Source: Quillaja saponaria (Eukaryota > Streptophyta > Magnoliopsida > Fabales > Quillajaceae). Taken from it: a stretch of DNA of 64,000 nucleotides. Positions 36,622 to 49,412 of this stretch are shown one piece after another; the stretch's first letter is position 1; every line of letters starts with the position of its first letter. Location: the NCBI GenBank assembly GCA_029379385.1, contig CM055617.1:13611532-13675531 (forward strand), read 5' to 3'. Position numbers and translations under genes: made by a program. Under the pieces are notes generated by a model, which did no database searches, was not told the DNA's origin, and was given only the letters and a program-made list of their open reading frames with translations.

Positions 36622-38080
36622 AGGTTATAAAATCAACAAAATTTAAGGAAGGTTTGAGTAACTTACTCCATACTCTTTGTAAATTTTGTGTTTATTATAA
36701 GAGTCGCAGCATGGGAAATGGTGGCTTAAATTCAGAATCAGTTCTTTTGTCGGGGTATTGGCCAACATTCTTGTTTACTCACTACATCGTGCAAATATGG
36801 CACAATTTAGTGGAGAAGTTGTAAATTTAAGGGCATTTGATTTTCACATCTCAACACAAATGGGTACTGGCCATTTTGCATGGGAAAGTTTGGAAAATCT
36901 TCATACCGTTTCTTTTACAAGTTGTTGATTGGGATAGTAACTTTATCACATTATATAATTAGATCTGGTATTCTTATTTTTATTTTTCTTACTTGATGGT
37001 GGGTGGACTATAAAGATTGCTTGGTGGTGGTGGGGTGGATATGGGTGGTTAGATTTATTGTAGGTGGAATGGAACTGATGGGCAAAGAAAGACCAAGAAT
37101 TATATGAAGAGCAGTTATTGATAATGGTATGATTGTTGTTGGCATTATTAATAACGATGTCTTAGATCAATGTGAATGACCAAAAAAAATTCATGCAGCC
37201 AACTCTCACTAATTTTGGATTTTAAACTTAGTTTAGTTAAGCTGAGTATATACAAGTCATGTAAATATCTTATTTATCCATTAATTCATTTGGGTTGACC
37301 ACACACATCATCGATTGTTACCTCAAGGTAGGAATCCAATTGTCACAATTTTAAAATTAAAAGACTCAATGGTTTTACTTTTAAAAGTAAAGATTTCTTA
37401 GCCAAAAAAAAAAAAAAAGATTAAAGTGAAATATGAGGTAAACTATAAGGTTAAAAGTATAATTTATCTTAACTTTTTTTATATCTAATTAGGTATCATT
37501 TTTTATTTTTTTTTGCACATATAAGTAAATTTAATTTCTTAATTATATATATATAAATTTCTTTTTCTTTTTCTTTTTTAATAAAAAAATAGAAACATTT
37601 TGAAAAGTTGTATCCACATCACTATCTCAATATCTGGAAAAACTTTCACTACATTTATGTCAGAGTTGAAGCTAAAAGTTTCTCCGAGAATAGTCATGAT
37701 CATAAATGAAAGAATCCCACCGCACTTATGTTGAGACAGAAGTAAACAGTTTCACTAAGAGTGGTCAATATTAGGAGTAGAAAAACCCCCACCGCACCTA
37801 TGTCACGCTGATATTGTTACCATCTTATATTTAGAAGAATCTCATCGCATCTATATCTAGGTCAAAACAAAAAGTTTCTCTGCCAGCGATCACGACTCAT
37901 GAAAACTCCTATAGCATTTACCCTCAACAAAGGCTGCCAAAAAAATTCAAATTTCTAATTTTTTTAAATGAGTTTTTATTGAGTACTCCCTTAACCGCAC
38001 CATTGTTGGTTACAAATATTATTGTTATGAGTAAGACGTTTACATCATTTATCTTCTTTTTTATATTACCGTTACTTTTT
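36622..38080. other. Spacer upstream of the PDCD5-like gene
   Basis: No gene is supported; the open frame at 36606-36824 has no recognisable features. The stretch includes A/T-tracts near 37400-37590 and the diverged tandem repeats listed separately. Part of the promoter of the next gene should lie at its right end. Confidence 0.45.
37620..37930. repeat. Degenerate tandem repeat, about 75-90-bp units
   Basis: Around four diverged units containing CCCACCGCACCTATGTC-like sequence, then AAGTTTCTCCGAGAGTGGTCA-like sequence, then ATGAAAGAATCC-like sequence. It ends about 400 bp upstream of the PDCD5-like start codon. Confidence 0.55.
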
Positions 38081-38324
38081 CGACTTTGAATTTTAGTGCG
38101 CTTCGTCAAATTTACTTTATTAATGTATTTATTTTTGTTATAGGGGACCCGATGAAAATCGGATCATCAAATCAAAAAATTCTGGTATCAGCGTTTTCCG
38201 AACGCAAACCCTCGGAAACCACATTTCTTGCCGTCCCTTGGAAAGGGCACTTCGCTCTCTGGAGGAGAATCAGGGATCCACAAAATCCAAAGAGCCACCA
38301 AACTGCTTCTTCCTCGTCGATTCA

Positions 38325-41300
38325 ATGGTACGTTTAACGAGAAAAGTTCCAGTCCCTTTCTTTTTTTCTTTCTCACTGTTTTCTCATTAACCAAATGGAG
38401 CTTAGGTCAGTTTTAGATTAGCAATGATTTACTTGTCAATTATTTACCTACCTGGTTTTGTGTTTGTAAACTTACTATTATCGTAATTCAGGCTGATCCT
38501 GAGTTAGAAGCAATCAGGCAGAGAAGAATGCAGGAGCTTATGGCTCAACATGGCATGGTTAGCAATCACCACATTAAAGTTTCATATAGAAAGAATTAGA
38601 GCTTATATGCTGAACTTTTATGTTAAGGTCACTGATATACTCTTTTAATAAATAGGGTAATCAGCAGAATTCTGAGCAGCAAAAGGTTCAAGAAGATACT
38701 AAGAGGTCAGTTTTTTTTTTTATTTGTTTGTCTTGGCAACAGTTTTTTTCATTTTTCAAGTAAGATTATTGACATGCAATCTGAAGCATGAAATTAATTT
38801 AGGGAGGCAGAGGAACGTAGGCAGCTGATGCTTAGTCAGATATTGTCAAGTGAAGCACGAGAAAGACGTAAGTTCATTACTCATTTTCATTTGATTAGTT
38901 GTAATTAAGAATGTATGCAAATTAGACAGTCATTGCATTTGCAGAACAATTTATTTGATAAGCAGTTGTTGGAAGACGCCATTTCTCTTGTTGTTTGTTT
39001 ATGTTATTAAATGCTGAAGGAGAAAAAAAAGTTTGCAGTTTCTGGGTGATATTCATGTGCTATTAAAACATCATCTAATTTCCCTATCTCGTGTTCAACA
39101 CAATATGTGTAACTAGAAATGATAGTTTAAAAGAAGTTTGTACTGATCGCTGATCACCTCATTGACAACAACAAATGTAGGTTTGCAGTTATATCAACTT
39201 TCAATTTTCTTTTTGGTAGTTTAGTTTAATACTAGTTGTTCTCGGATGAAATCAGGTTGTTTTAGTTCCTAGATGGGAAGGTATGCTTTAAATGCAATGA
39301 CAAATAGTGGATGGAGATTTTATTCCATTTCTATGACCAATGGCATCAGATGAAGGATTAGCATCAAACATATGCTGTTTATGGCTGAGAACAACCTATT
39401 AATTTATAAGAATTTTGAATGAATAAAAGAAGGCTTTGGAGTAGAATCTACCATTTTTAAAATTTTTTTTTTTTGGTAACAAAAGGCTTTAAGCTGATTG
39501 GAAAACCTGATAAAATGTAAACTATCTGTACACATGAACAACTGTATCTGTACCGTGAATCCGTGATGTTTAACCATCCTCAGCTACAACAATAAGCTTT
39601 AATCAGAAATATTTGGGGTCAGCTACGGTCATTACAGAACTAGATGATAATTGATATCCTCCATTTGTTTTTTTGTGTGCCATTCGCTCCTATTCATGGC
39701 TACACTTGTTTCTTAAGCTTTGGCATCAATATCTTTCCTTACTGCACTTACCCAGTTACCCATATTATTCCCAGTCTTCATCTTATCTTTTGTGATTTGT
39801 CTACTTGAACCCTCTTACTATTCCACATTGGGTCATTTGCGTAGCTCTGAAAATTACAGGAAGAAAGAACAGAAGTGTTATATAGAGAAAAAATGGGATG
39901 TAGTTGTCACACCCCACTCAGTCGTTATAAGGGTCACAGTCGACAAAATTACATCACACTATATGTTTGGAACTACTTTTTGTTTGATAACCCGCATGTT
40001 TTTCTGGCAATAAAGAAATTCCTTTTGGAAACATAGAAGTGTTAAGCTTGTCTGGCAGGTATAGTAATATGTAGCTGCTTCATAGCACCAGGGTGGAATA
40101 TCATGGTAGTTATGTTTCTTTATCCTTACATTTTCTTTATATTATTGACTTGATTCTGTTTTGTCCTTTTTCTCTGCTGCTACTCTTTATGTTTAGTTGC
40201 CCGGATTGCTTTGGTGAAACCTGAGAAAGCAAGAGGTGTTGAAGATGTTATATTGCGAGCTGCTCAAATGGGTCAGGTTGCTGAGAAGGTAAACATGATC
40301 AATTATCTGTAATTCAATCCATATTATGCTTATTACTTGTCGATGGAATAGTAGCCTACTGTATGATTGTAAAATATACTTTTGGCCCTCATAAATATAT
40401 TGATTTTCAAGTAAGATCTATGCAATCCTTTTTGTATCAATTAAGTATTTCAACTTGCATTTGCATGCTAGTCCATACTATTGGCATAAGTTAACTACAA
40501 TTTGTGGAAGTAGCTAGTAGTATGTATTGAATTATGTAGGCTTTAATTTGTTGAGGAAAATTAGTAGCTCATGCCGTGTTACTCATAGACTCATGTGACT
40601 GGGTGGGAATATTGATGCAGTGCATATGCATGTTATGGGAATAATTACTTCAGTAGAAGCTTCTGTTACATGAATAATTTAATAGGTTGTCTTCTGGTTG
40701 TTTTTCAGAGACATTCAGTAGACAGTTATTTTTGTTTTTGATTTCTCTTGTAACTATTCTTTCTGTACTTCAATTTTTAAAAATCACATATTACTTACTA
40801 TCTAATTTTTATCATTAGGCCAACTAGTGTTTTTCTGGTTATGTCACTGAGAAAAGATAAAAATTGACTAAAGCTCTAATAAATGTGGAATAGGAGCGTC
40901 CTTGTTGTAGCTTATAGAAACTAATTTAAGATATCACTGGAGGTTAGTTACTTAACAAATTTATGGTGCTAGCAGCTACGAGGTTTGTTTTAATTCACAT
41001 TCTCTCAATTCATACTCATAACAATGTATTTTATCCAAAAAAAAAAAAACTATAACAATGTAGGGTTGGGTTTTCGGAGGAATTCAACAGGCAAGAAAGA
41101 TTAGGGTTCGGTTTTAGGAAGCATAAGTGGGCTAGAAATTTTAGGGATTTAGTGTATATTAGGTCAGGGTTGATTTTTGGAGCAAAGGAAGATGGAAAGT
41201 TTAAATGTCAGGTTTATCCAGGGCTGTTAACAGTACCCATGATATTATATATTTTTTTATGATGGATCAGTGGGTTTGGGAAAGATTTAGGAAAGGGACA

Positions 41301-42176
41301 TAATGCTTTAATGGTAGGATTATGTTATGATGGCTACTGAGAAATCAGACTTAGGTAGGGTCTGGGAACATAAAGCAATGCATTTACAGATTGACAGAAA
41401 ATGAGAAAGTCTAAGCATCGCACTTAGGGTTTCATGGACATCACAGCTATCACCGATGGACTAGGTTTCCTTAGGTATCACAAGTAGGGTTTAGTGTTGC
41501 ATAGCACAACAACATCTGAGCAAAATTTTATTTATTTATTTATTTTTTTCAATAATCAAGTCTGGAAAGTAAGTAGTTTGACAGGAAAGAAAGATAGCCA
41601 TAGAAGCATAGTGCAATCCTTGAGGGTGAATGCACCAGAGTGTGCTATGGGTTTAGTGAGGGTTGAAAAATATCAGGAAATTTTGGTTGGTGCCAAAGAA
41701 GATGTGGATTTTTTTTTCGAATAACAAACTGGTTAGATCTATCTACCGGAGATGAAAGTTTGGCAAAAGTGATTATGCTATGGCTATACAAAGAATGTGA
41801 GTGACAAAAAAGTTTTGTTGATGAACTGTGGAATAATACTGCAAGGTTTATAGCCCCAAGAAGAAAAAAGGACGTACCATTTATAAAATGAAGGAAAATA
41901 TGTGGCTTAAACCTTATATTATCAGTAGCGATGTACAAACTCAGCATTCCTCGTGTATTTACATGTGACAGGTTTCTGAAGAGAAGCTGATATCACTGCT
42001 AGAGCAGATAAACAACCAAACATCTAGGCAGACAAAAGTCACAGTAAGTTCTTACTTGTGACTAGCTTGTTTATGTAAATGTGATTTCAAAATTGCAAAT
42101 TTTTACTTTGTTGTTATGTATCGCTTTATTTCTTCAGATTCAGAGGCGTCGAAGTGTTCTTGAGGATGATGATTAA
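38325..42176 (+). CDS. PDCD5: PDCD5-like protein (seven coding exons)
   Basis: A complete PDCD5/TFAR19-family gene. Exons: 38325-38327, 38492-38557, 38656-38705, 38803-38867, 40197-40288, 41972-42043, 42138-42176; all introns are GT-AG. The joined frame gives 128 residues, close to the usual plant length. It starts MADPELEAIRQRRMQELMAQ (N-terminal helix) and has a Gln/Glu/Arg-rich link (24-47). The three-helix core includes ARIALVKPEKARGVEDVILR (63-82) and EEKLISLLEQI (95-105), and the tail is basic then acidic, TIQRRRSVLEDDD. Family members are small soluble DNA-binding proteins of nucleus and cytosol, linked in animals to apoptosis and to chaperonin/tubulin handling; plant roles are less defined. 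The first coding exon is only the ATG. This start is chosen because the family begins MADxELE. The 1.3-kb fourth and 1.7-kb fifth introns are otherwise ordinary. Confidence 0.95.
39580..39850. repeat. Possible retroposon fragment in a PDCD5-like intron
   Basis: TATTTGGGGTCAGCTACGG, then CTATTCATGGCTACACTTG and later TTGGCATCAATATCTTTCC resemble a dispersed sequence found in many plant genomes. No target duplication was found. The plus-strand open frame 39720-40013 overlaps it and is not treated as a gene. Confidence 0.3.
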
Positions 42177-43530
42177 CTCTCAGTCACAGTTCAAACGGTG
42201 TGCTATATTAAGTGATACAATGCTTAATGGTATTTTTACTGACAAAAGGCAATTAGTGGATTGGGAAGTAAATCATATTTGTAATTTTGATTTTCCTGCC
42301 AGCTTCCCAGTCTATACTTGAAACTTCTTCCTTGTATTGAATCTTCTCAGTGTGTATTATTGCTAGCTTCTGAGTAGTGTCTCAAGGCTTGAACCAGACC
42401 TTAGACTGATTTATTCTCGTGGATATGTTTTGATTGTGATGACAACAGATGCATACTAGACAATCCTGTATCCTGGTAGAACTTCCCCCAATACTCTCTA
42501 CATTTTGAGCGTGCATTACAATTCTCATCCAATGAGATTCTCCAAAACCCTGAAATGCTTTTGTTGGTGGTAGCTTTTGGCATGTTACCTAGCAATTGTT
42601 TACTGGAATTGCACAACTCGCTTGTACCAAAATATTTTAAAGGATACAGAAAGAAAGGAAACACATTATCTGTTGTCAGTACCATGCAAACCAATTTCAT
42701 GGTATGTATTCTAAGAATGTTTCTATAACTCGAAATTTACATATTTTATTTTCTCTTTATGACCTGAAATCTTTAGTATAACCAATGTTTTAACATTTTG
42801 ACTGGATTAGTTGAATCGTTGCTCAGATGATAGGTCGGATCTACATGGATTATGAAATTGTTTTGGTGGTTGGACTATGCAAAATTAGTAAAAGTCGGAA
42901 TAACCAAACTATCTAGAATCTATTTTAGTAGTTAGATATTTTTTTTTAAATTTAAAAAATTAAAATTGTATTATTTTTTAATATTTTAATGGGTAATACT
43001 AATATGCATTTTAAATCTAGAAGAGCTAAATGTATTTTATATTAATTTATTTAGTGTTATATATATCTATAATATAAGGCAAAAGGTTGTAATTTTTCAA
43101 TCTATTTTTACATTTGTATGAAGTTTATATTTCATCTATCTTTTTTATTTATTTATATCTATTAGTTTCATATCCAAACACAGATTAAAATAAGATGTGA
43201 TATTATATATACTAGTGAGCTTGTTTATTTTATTTTTTTTAATTAACTTTTTTGTGTTGATTGAGAAATAATAAAATAATGGGTAAAAAAGAAATTTGAA
43301 AATATTTAAGATATACAATATCAAATATAATAATAATTAAATATGAATATATTATATATAATATTAGAAATTAAATATAATTATCATATTATTCGGTCTA
43401 ATTATTAATTCAACCTAGATTAAATTAGTAACTTGGGATCCAGTAAATTTTATAAGTTGATCACCGACTCTAATGAATTAGTTACATGTTATATGATTTC
43501 TGAACAAACATTTATGAAATTGTAAAAAGA
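42177..43530. other. 3' region of the PDCD5-like gene and intergenic spacer
   Basis: Contains the 3' untranslated region (end not fixed), then AT-rich sequence with no gene. The minus-strand frame 42401-42700 has no family features. Confidence 0.5.
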
Positions 43531-43540
43531 TATATAAGGG
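43531..43540 (+). promoter_or_regulatory. Candidate TATA box for the K+ channel gene
   Basis: TATATAAGGG lies 475 bp upstream of the start codon, ahead of the CT-rich leader. It is the best TATA match in the nearby upstream region, but AT-rich DNA yields such matches by chance and the transcription start is unknown. Confidence 0.3.
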
Positions 43541-43820
43541 CTGCAGATGTGGGAAACAATGCCTTTAGAAATATAAAAACTATCAATCAATTATCAACAG
43601 TATATCTGAGGAGTGAAAGCGAGATTTAGTAAATGGAGAAGTTACCTAATTCAATTGAGTTAGACTTTCACCATGCTCTAGTAAGAAGGAAGCCTGTACG
43701 TGAACTCCATCACCAGTAGCCTGTGACAGGGCCCTTCAATAACTTCCAATTCACTTCCATTGCCGATTTTGCGAGTTGCTTTGCTTTCCTCATAACAAAC
43801 GAACGAATCTCTCTTTCCCT

Positions 43821-43826
<6 letters not shown>

Positions 43827-43864
<38 letters not shown>
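43827..43864 (+). repeat. (CT)19 microsatellite in the K+ channel 5' leader
   Basis: Nineteen uninterrupted CT units, preceded by CCCT-rich sequence, end 141 bp before the start codon. CT/GA runs in plant leaders and core promoters bind BBR/BPC (GAGA-binding) factors. A regulatory effect here is inferred only. Confidence 0.85.
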
Positions 43865-43867
<3 letters not shown>

Positions 43868-44005
43868 CGTTTTGTTCTTGTTTACTTGATTTTCCAAACG
43901 CAGTTGCAGGTCGCTCCCTGAGAATCCGAAGCCACCCACTTTCCTTTATAGAACCTTGTTTTCTGAGTTCCGGCTTCCTTCAGAGCCGTTTTCCGGAAGA
44001 CCCAG

Positions 44006-47000
44006 ATGGAAAAGGAGCCTCTGCTCCCATATGATAGCCTCAAAAAGAAACCCACACCGCCTCCACTCTGCTCACTGCCCGAGCACGACGAAATCGTTCT
44101 TCCTATAACCCCTTCATCGCTCAAGGACCGCCTTATCTTTGGGCCTTGTTCTTCGCCCCAGGATTGTTGCCCTATAGTTGATGCCCTAACACTTTCTCTT
44201 AATTCCCCAAGGACCTCAGCTTCTTCTTCACAAGACCCTGCAGCCCCACATGATTTTCAATCCCTATCCCCACAAGCTTGGCTTGACCCGAGTTACCCAT
44301 GGAGCAAAACCAACCTTCATCGCTCCAAAACAGCTCCTGCTATGGCCGTGATCAACGATTTCAACCATCCTGCTGTGCCTAGACCTCAATTTGGCTCCCA
44401 GTCAATTGTACGTCAAGCTGTTATTCTTCTTATTATTTATTTGTCATTAGGAGTGGCTATTTATTGGTTAAATCGTGACAAGTTTTCAGCTTCCGAGACT
44501 CATCCCGTTGTGGATGCGTTATATTTTTGTGTAGTAACAATGTGTACAATCGGGTATGGTGATATTACGCCAAACAGTACAGTTACAAAACTATTTTCAA
44601 TAACGTTTGTACTGGTGGGATTTGGGTTCATTGATATATTGCTAACTGGGATGGTTAGTTATGTACTTGATTTGCAAGAGAATTATTTATTAAGTACTTT
44701 GAAGAGCAAGGGTGAGAAGCCAGCGAAATCATATATATTTGATGTTAAAAAAGGGAGAATGAGGATTAGGTTGAAGGTTGCATTGGCATTAGGGGTTGTT
44801 GTCCTTTGTATTGGAATTGGTGTTGGTGTAATGCATTTTGTGGAGAGGCTTGGATGGTTAGATTCATTTTATCTCTCGGTTATGTCAGTTACTACTGTTG
44901 GGTATGGCGACCGCGCATTCAAGTCATTACCTGGACGTATTTTTGCATCAATTTGGTTGCTTGTTTCGACATTGGCAGTGGCTCGTGCTTTCCTTTATTT
45001 GGCTGAGGCAAGAGTGGACAAGAGGCATAGGAGGATGGCAAAGTGGATTCTTGGTCAGGATATGACTGTGTCTGAGTTTCTTGCTGCTGACATAGAAAAC
45101 AATGGCTTTGTGAGGTATGCACTGTTTTTATTGACATGCTCATGCTGTAAAGTTGTTTGAATGTTGGCATTAGTGCAATTGCTTCTAAAAGGATAGTTGT
45201 ATTTTATGCTTATTTGGTATTCTAGATGCTTGAAAATTTTATCTTCTCTCTTCTTTATCAACCTGTTTACTGTAGTCTAGTATCAATATGTTAATTCCAG
45301 TATCTGCACAGTTGTATATTGAAATTTTAGACTTTCATCTGGAAGTCTTTCATACTCAAGAATATGAATTGAGATGTCATTTTCAGAGGCTTAGAATTTG
45401 ATTGCTTTCTTTTGTTGATTCATTCTTTCTGTTTTGAGAGCTGAAACTTTTCCAAAATACTACTTGACAGACCTGAAACTTTTCCATTTAATTTTCACTG
45501 TTATGTTGATTCTTGATAGCAAAATTCAAAACATATATGGTTTTATCTTCTTCAACATGGGTGTGGGCTGTGGAGAAACTGGCTTCGTTTGAGAGAAAAG
45601 CCTACTTTTCATGTCTGATTTAAGATCGCTTACACCAACATCGTTTGCTATTCCTAATCCCAAACAGTAGCTCATGACGTAAACTGAGTTGAGATGATAA
45701 ATTTTATCTGAGACTGAACACTTTAAGACTACATCATTGTGAATGACTTAAGACTGAACCAGAGAAGGAAGCCTAACTTTATCTTGTAATACATCTGAAA
45801 TGGTTGTATTTCATGTTCTAATGTATAACTTGTTAAAACCTTGGTTCTTGCAGTTGTGTGCCTGTGCATTTCCCCTCATTTAGGGGTGGCATAAATAATT
45901 TGGATTCGAATTTTACTTAATATTCAAATTTAAATAGTACATAATCCAATTTGATATTCGATGAATAATTCTAATCAGAATTCGAAATAATATTTGTTTT
46001 TATTAAAAAAATTACATAAAATATTTTTTTTTGGCCGAAATACCCTAAATATTCAAATATTTTAAATTTTATTTGAATTCGAAGATTAAGTTCATTTAAG
46101 TATTCGAATTCAAATAATGCCCATTCGAAACTACTCGATTCGAATGAAACTAATTCTTTCAGACTCCCTAGTAAACCTGCATTTTGCTTGTAATATTGCA
46201 TCTTGTCTACCGGACATTGAAATGCCTATGTTTCGGAAATATTAATTTATGTCTGGATGAAAAATTGAGAATCATTGTCACCCTTCTACATGACACTTCA
46301 GTTTGTACCATTGTAGTCTTTCGTCCAAAAGGATTTCTACTTAATTGGTTTTTCAAATATATACAGGGTCATAAGTTTTTTATTTTTTTCTTCTTCCTTT
46401 TTTGTTTTTTGGTCTTTCAGAGCAATCTGGCTTTCTTATGACTTTGGCATATGGGCATAGACTTCTCCATACTATAAACTATCAGCACACTTTAACTGAT
46501 GAATAATGGAACCAACAAAGTATATTGATCCGGTTCATGTTCTGAAATGGTTACAATTCTCTACGTGCAGACACTATAGTTATCATATCTTCTGATCAAT
46601 TTGATTAGTCTTGTGCTATGTAATTTCCAGCTTCTGTTGCAAAGTGGCAATCTCCAATTTGTCTAAGTTTTGTTGCATTTTATCTGTTAAGGGTGAGACC
46701 TTGATGCATTAGGTTCCTTTATTTCTTTTGTTAAGGAAAAGATTATCTTCATTATAATTCGTTCCTCTAAGTGAATGTCTATTGGATAATAACTTAGAAT
46801 TGCATGGATCAAACTAATCCTCCAAGACACCTATGTTTCAAAACAAAAGTTTCTTAACATGGCTACTTGAGATTGCCCTTGAAATGACACAAAATTCTTG
46901 AATTCATTTTATTTGGCTATTTTTGAAACTTGCATGTCTCTGCACATGCTCTCACTATTTAGACAACTGACTCTACTTATCTAGGAAAACCCTTTCATAT

Positions 47001-49412
47001 AAGGAGAATGAAGAATGAATATGGCATGTCCTGGGAATCCCGGACTACATGATTCATCAATAGCTTTCTTATGCCATAGCTGTAATATAGGAATATACAC
47101 GCCAAGGTACTATTTAAATTTTGACCATATGAATTAGAAAATTTGAGGACATTGCGGTGCAGTGCTTTGCTCATACTACTTCATGAATGAATGCGTTGGA
47201 AGACTTGACATGCCTCATTCTTTGGGACCCCTGATTTTATTTTCTTTCCAATTCTGAGAACCTTAAACAAATACAGTTTCTCTCTCAAATACATCTCAGA
47301 TTAGAACTATTTTTGTTCCAATGCATTGCTTGCATCATCCATCATGGTCTAGTTTAATGCAACTACAATATAAAACTGACTTAGGCTTCTCCTTTACTGA
47401 TATCATTATTGGAAGTAATTCTTTTGTTCTGTCCTTTGTAGTGAAAGAAACTATATTGATGTTAGAAGTTAATTCAAAAAATTCTAGAGCTCATATATTG
47501 AGGGGAGTGTCTTAGAGTCTGTTGAGATTCATGTATTCTAAGTTCATGTACTTGTGTAAAATGGTATGAGTTTACAGAAGTCTTAAGAGCCCTATATAAG
47601 GAGATGTGTTTGGATTCTTTGGGGGTGAGAACCACTAGCCATTCTCTCTCCCATTACCCTTCCGCTATTATCTATCAGATGAAAGCATAAAAGTCCTCCA
47701 TTTTCCATGCATTGAGATTCATTCCTGCATAACAACATTGCAATTTCTCCAAATACCTACATGGTTCTTTTTTTTTTTTTAACCTCACAGTAATTTGCTT
47801 ATGATCCTCTATCCCCAATCTCAAGCTAACTTTTTTCTTTCTCGCTGTTAAATCTTGAGTTTAGATCTTATACATGTGATGTTCTTTTGTTGTTAATATT
47901 TGATCCTCCTAAGTGGTGCAATAAAGATTATCCTTATGTCTGTATGTCTTTCTCTCTCTTGGTAAGTACCTCAATGTTATCAGGAGTGCTTTATACTAGT
48001 TGAAAGTTTTGACGTACCACTATCTATATCCCATTTTGATAGATTGTGATTCAGAAAAAATTAGCCTTATGATCATCACAGAAGCTTGAGCTGATAGGAC
48101 CTGTCCAAGCCAAGAAACATAGGTTAGCTGAAAACACATCACATTTCTCTCACATGAAACATGAAATTATGAGTAAACATATTTTGCTGGATCTTATGAA
48201 CATTCATACTCCAACTCCATGTTAGTATCCAACTAAGAAGCTTTGGCCATTAGGTGGAGCTGAACTGGTACTTAAACTTGCAAGAAACTTGACACGTCAG
48301 CAAGTGAGACTTACTTGAGGTTTTGAACCCATTCATACACATGTAGAAAAGACATGCTTGACCAATAAAGATAAAAAGAGAAATTTTATAGCTTAACCAG
48401 CATAATACTGACCAAGAAGCCTGCCTGTGGAGTCCTTGAACATATATAACACTTGCTCTAGTGGAAGATGTTTAGTGGATGAACATCTAGTACATAAACC
48501 CATTTCAATATCAACATTCAATTTTGACATGATTATAGAGTGCCGTTTATGTATTCGACTTGAGAATGTAAATCTTTTATTAGTTATCTTTTCCTATTAT
48601 GGCAATTGTGGCTGATATTGTTTTATATGCCTCTTGTCATCTTTTGCTTTTGAAATTTTGACATTTAGTGCATGACCGTGGCATACTATTTGTACTCATC
48701 TCAATTTAAGTTTCGTGTGAATTCAATAAAAGCAACTTCCTATTCAAAGAAGGGTTATGAGAACCTGTGCTTCTTGATCATGATGCTACATAGCTCTTTT
48801 TTTTCATTTCTAAAATGCTTCATCAAATCTCAATTGTTGATCTTGGAAACTTTGTTGATTAATCATCAACATTTTGGAATCTTTGTTCGTTTCATGTTTC
48901 GTGGTTATCTAGTGTTCTATGAAGTATAGTGGTGGAGTAAAATAATTATATGGGTTTTTGCATGGATAGCGGATGTAATAGTGTTGAAATGGGTTGCTAT
49001 CATTTGAGGCCTATTTTGGCCTCTATGACGGCGCAGAGATGGATAAAGTTCAGCATTTCCCTCTTTTGCTTACATATTTTTCTTTCTCTTGCTCTCGTGG
49101 ATAGTGTCTATTCCTTAATTTGTACTTTTGGATCTCATTGTATCTTGCTTCTGCCAATGCCATTGAATTTATTATCATTATTCTTCAACTCTGCAACTTT
49201 TTTGTTTTTTTAATCTTCAGTGTTTCAACTCTTGCGTAGTAATATCTGCTTTTTTGTAACGCAGTAAATCAGAATATGTCATGTACAAGCTTAAAGAGAT
49301 GGGAAAAGTATCTGAGAAAGACATTTCGCAGATCTGCAATAAGTTTGATAGGCTAGATACTGGCAACTGCGGAAAGATAACCCTTGCTGATCTTATGGAG
49401 AGTCATCATTGA
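44006..49412 (+). CDS. TPK: Two-pore K+ channel, TPK3/TPK5-like (two coding exons)
   Basis: Exon 1 is 44006-45114 and exon 2 is 49265-49412, joined by a GT-AG intron of 4150 bp that splits codon 370; 418 residues. It is a plant two-pore K+ channel (KCO/TPK), a dimer conducting K+ mainly at the tonoplast; a thylakoid location has been proposed for Arabidopsis TPK3. Seen here: cytosolic N-terminus with EPLL and LKDRLIFGP, typical of the TPK3/TPK5 branch; a 14-3-3 mode-I site RSKTAP (106-111); TM1 about 134-155; first selectivity filter TIGYGD (181-186); TM2 about 196-222; TM3 about 256-278; second filter TVGYGD (297-302); TM4 about 311-334. C-terminal EF-hand 1 loop is 362-373 (D, E, N, S, E ligands). 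EF-hand 2 (401-412) has Gly and Cys at ligand positions 3 and 5, so it may bind Ca2+ weakly. The first ATG fits the family start. Confidence 0.95.
45881..46170. mobile_element. Possible hAT MITE remnant in the K+ channel intron
   Basis: Starts TAGGGGTGGCATAAATAATT, like hAT MITE ends, with repeated ATTCGAA motifs inside. The far end (CTCCCTA near 46170) is only partly complementary and no 8-bp duplication was found, so it is truncated or decayed. Confidence 0.4.
47500..47750 (+). repeat. Possible copia 3' LTR remnant in the K+ channel intron
   Basis: A purine-rich tract TTGAGGGGAGTGTC (47498-47511), as found before copia 3' LTRs, is followed by TGTTGAGATTCATG, a CCTATATAAGGAG promoter-like box and a CATAACAACA end. 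No matching second LTR or coding part was found nearby. Confidence 0.4.

Noticed and set aside
43723..44034. Upstream open frame overlapping the K+ channel start
   Set aside because: It begins with GTG, not ATG, and is largely a translation of the CT microsatellite (Leu-Ser repeats).
48427..49213. Several plus-strand frames upstream of the second K+ channel exon
   Set aside because: They are intronic, lack splice support and show no family similarity.
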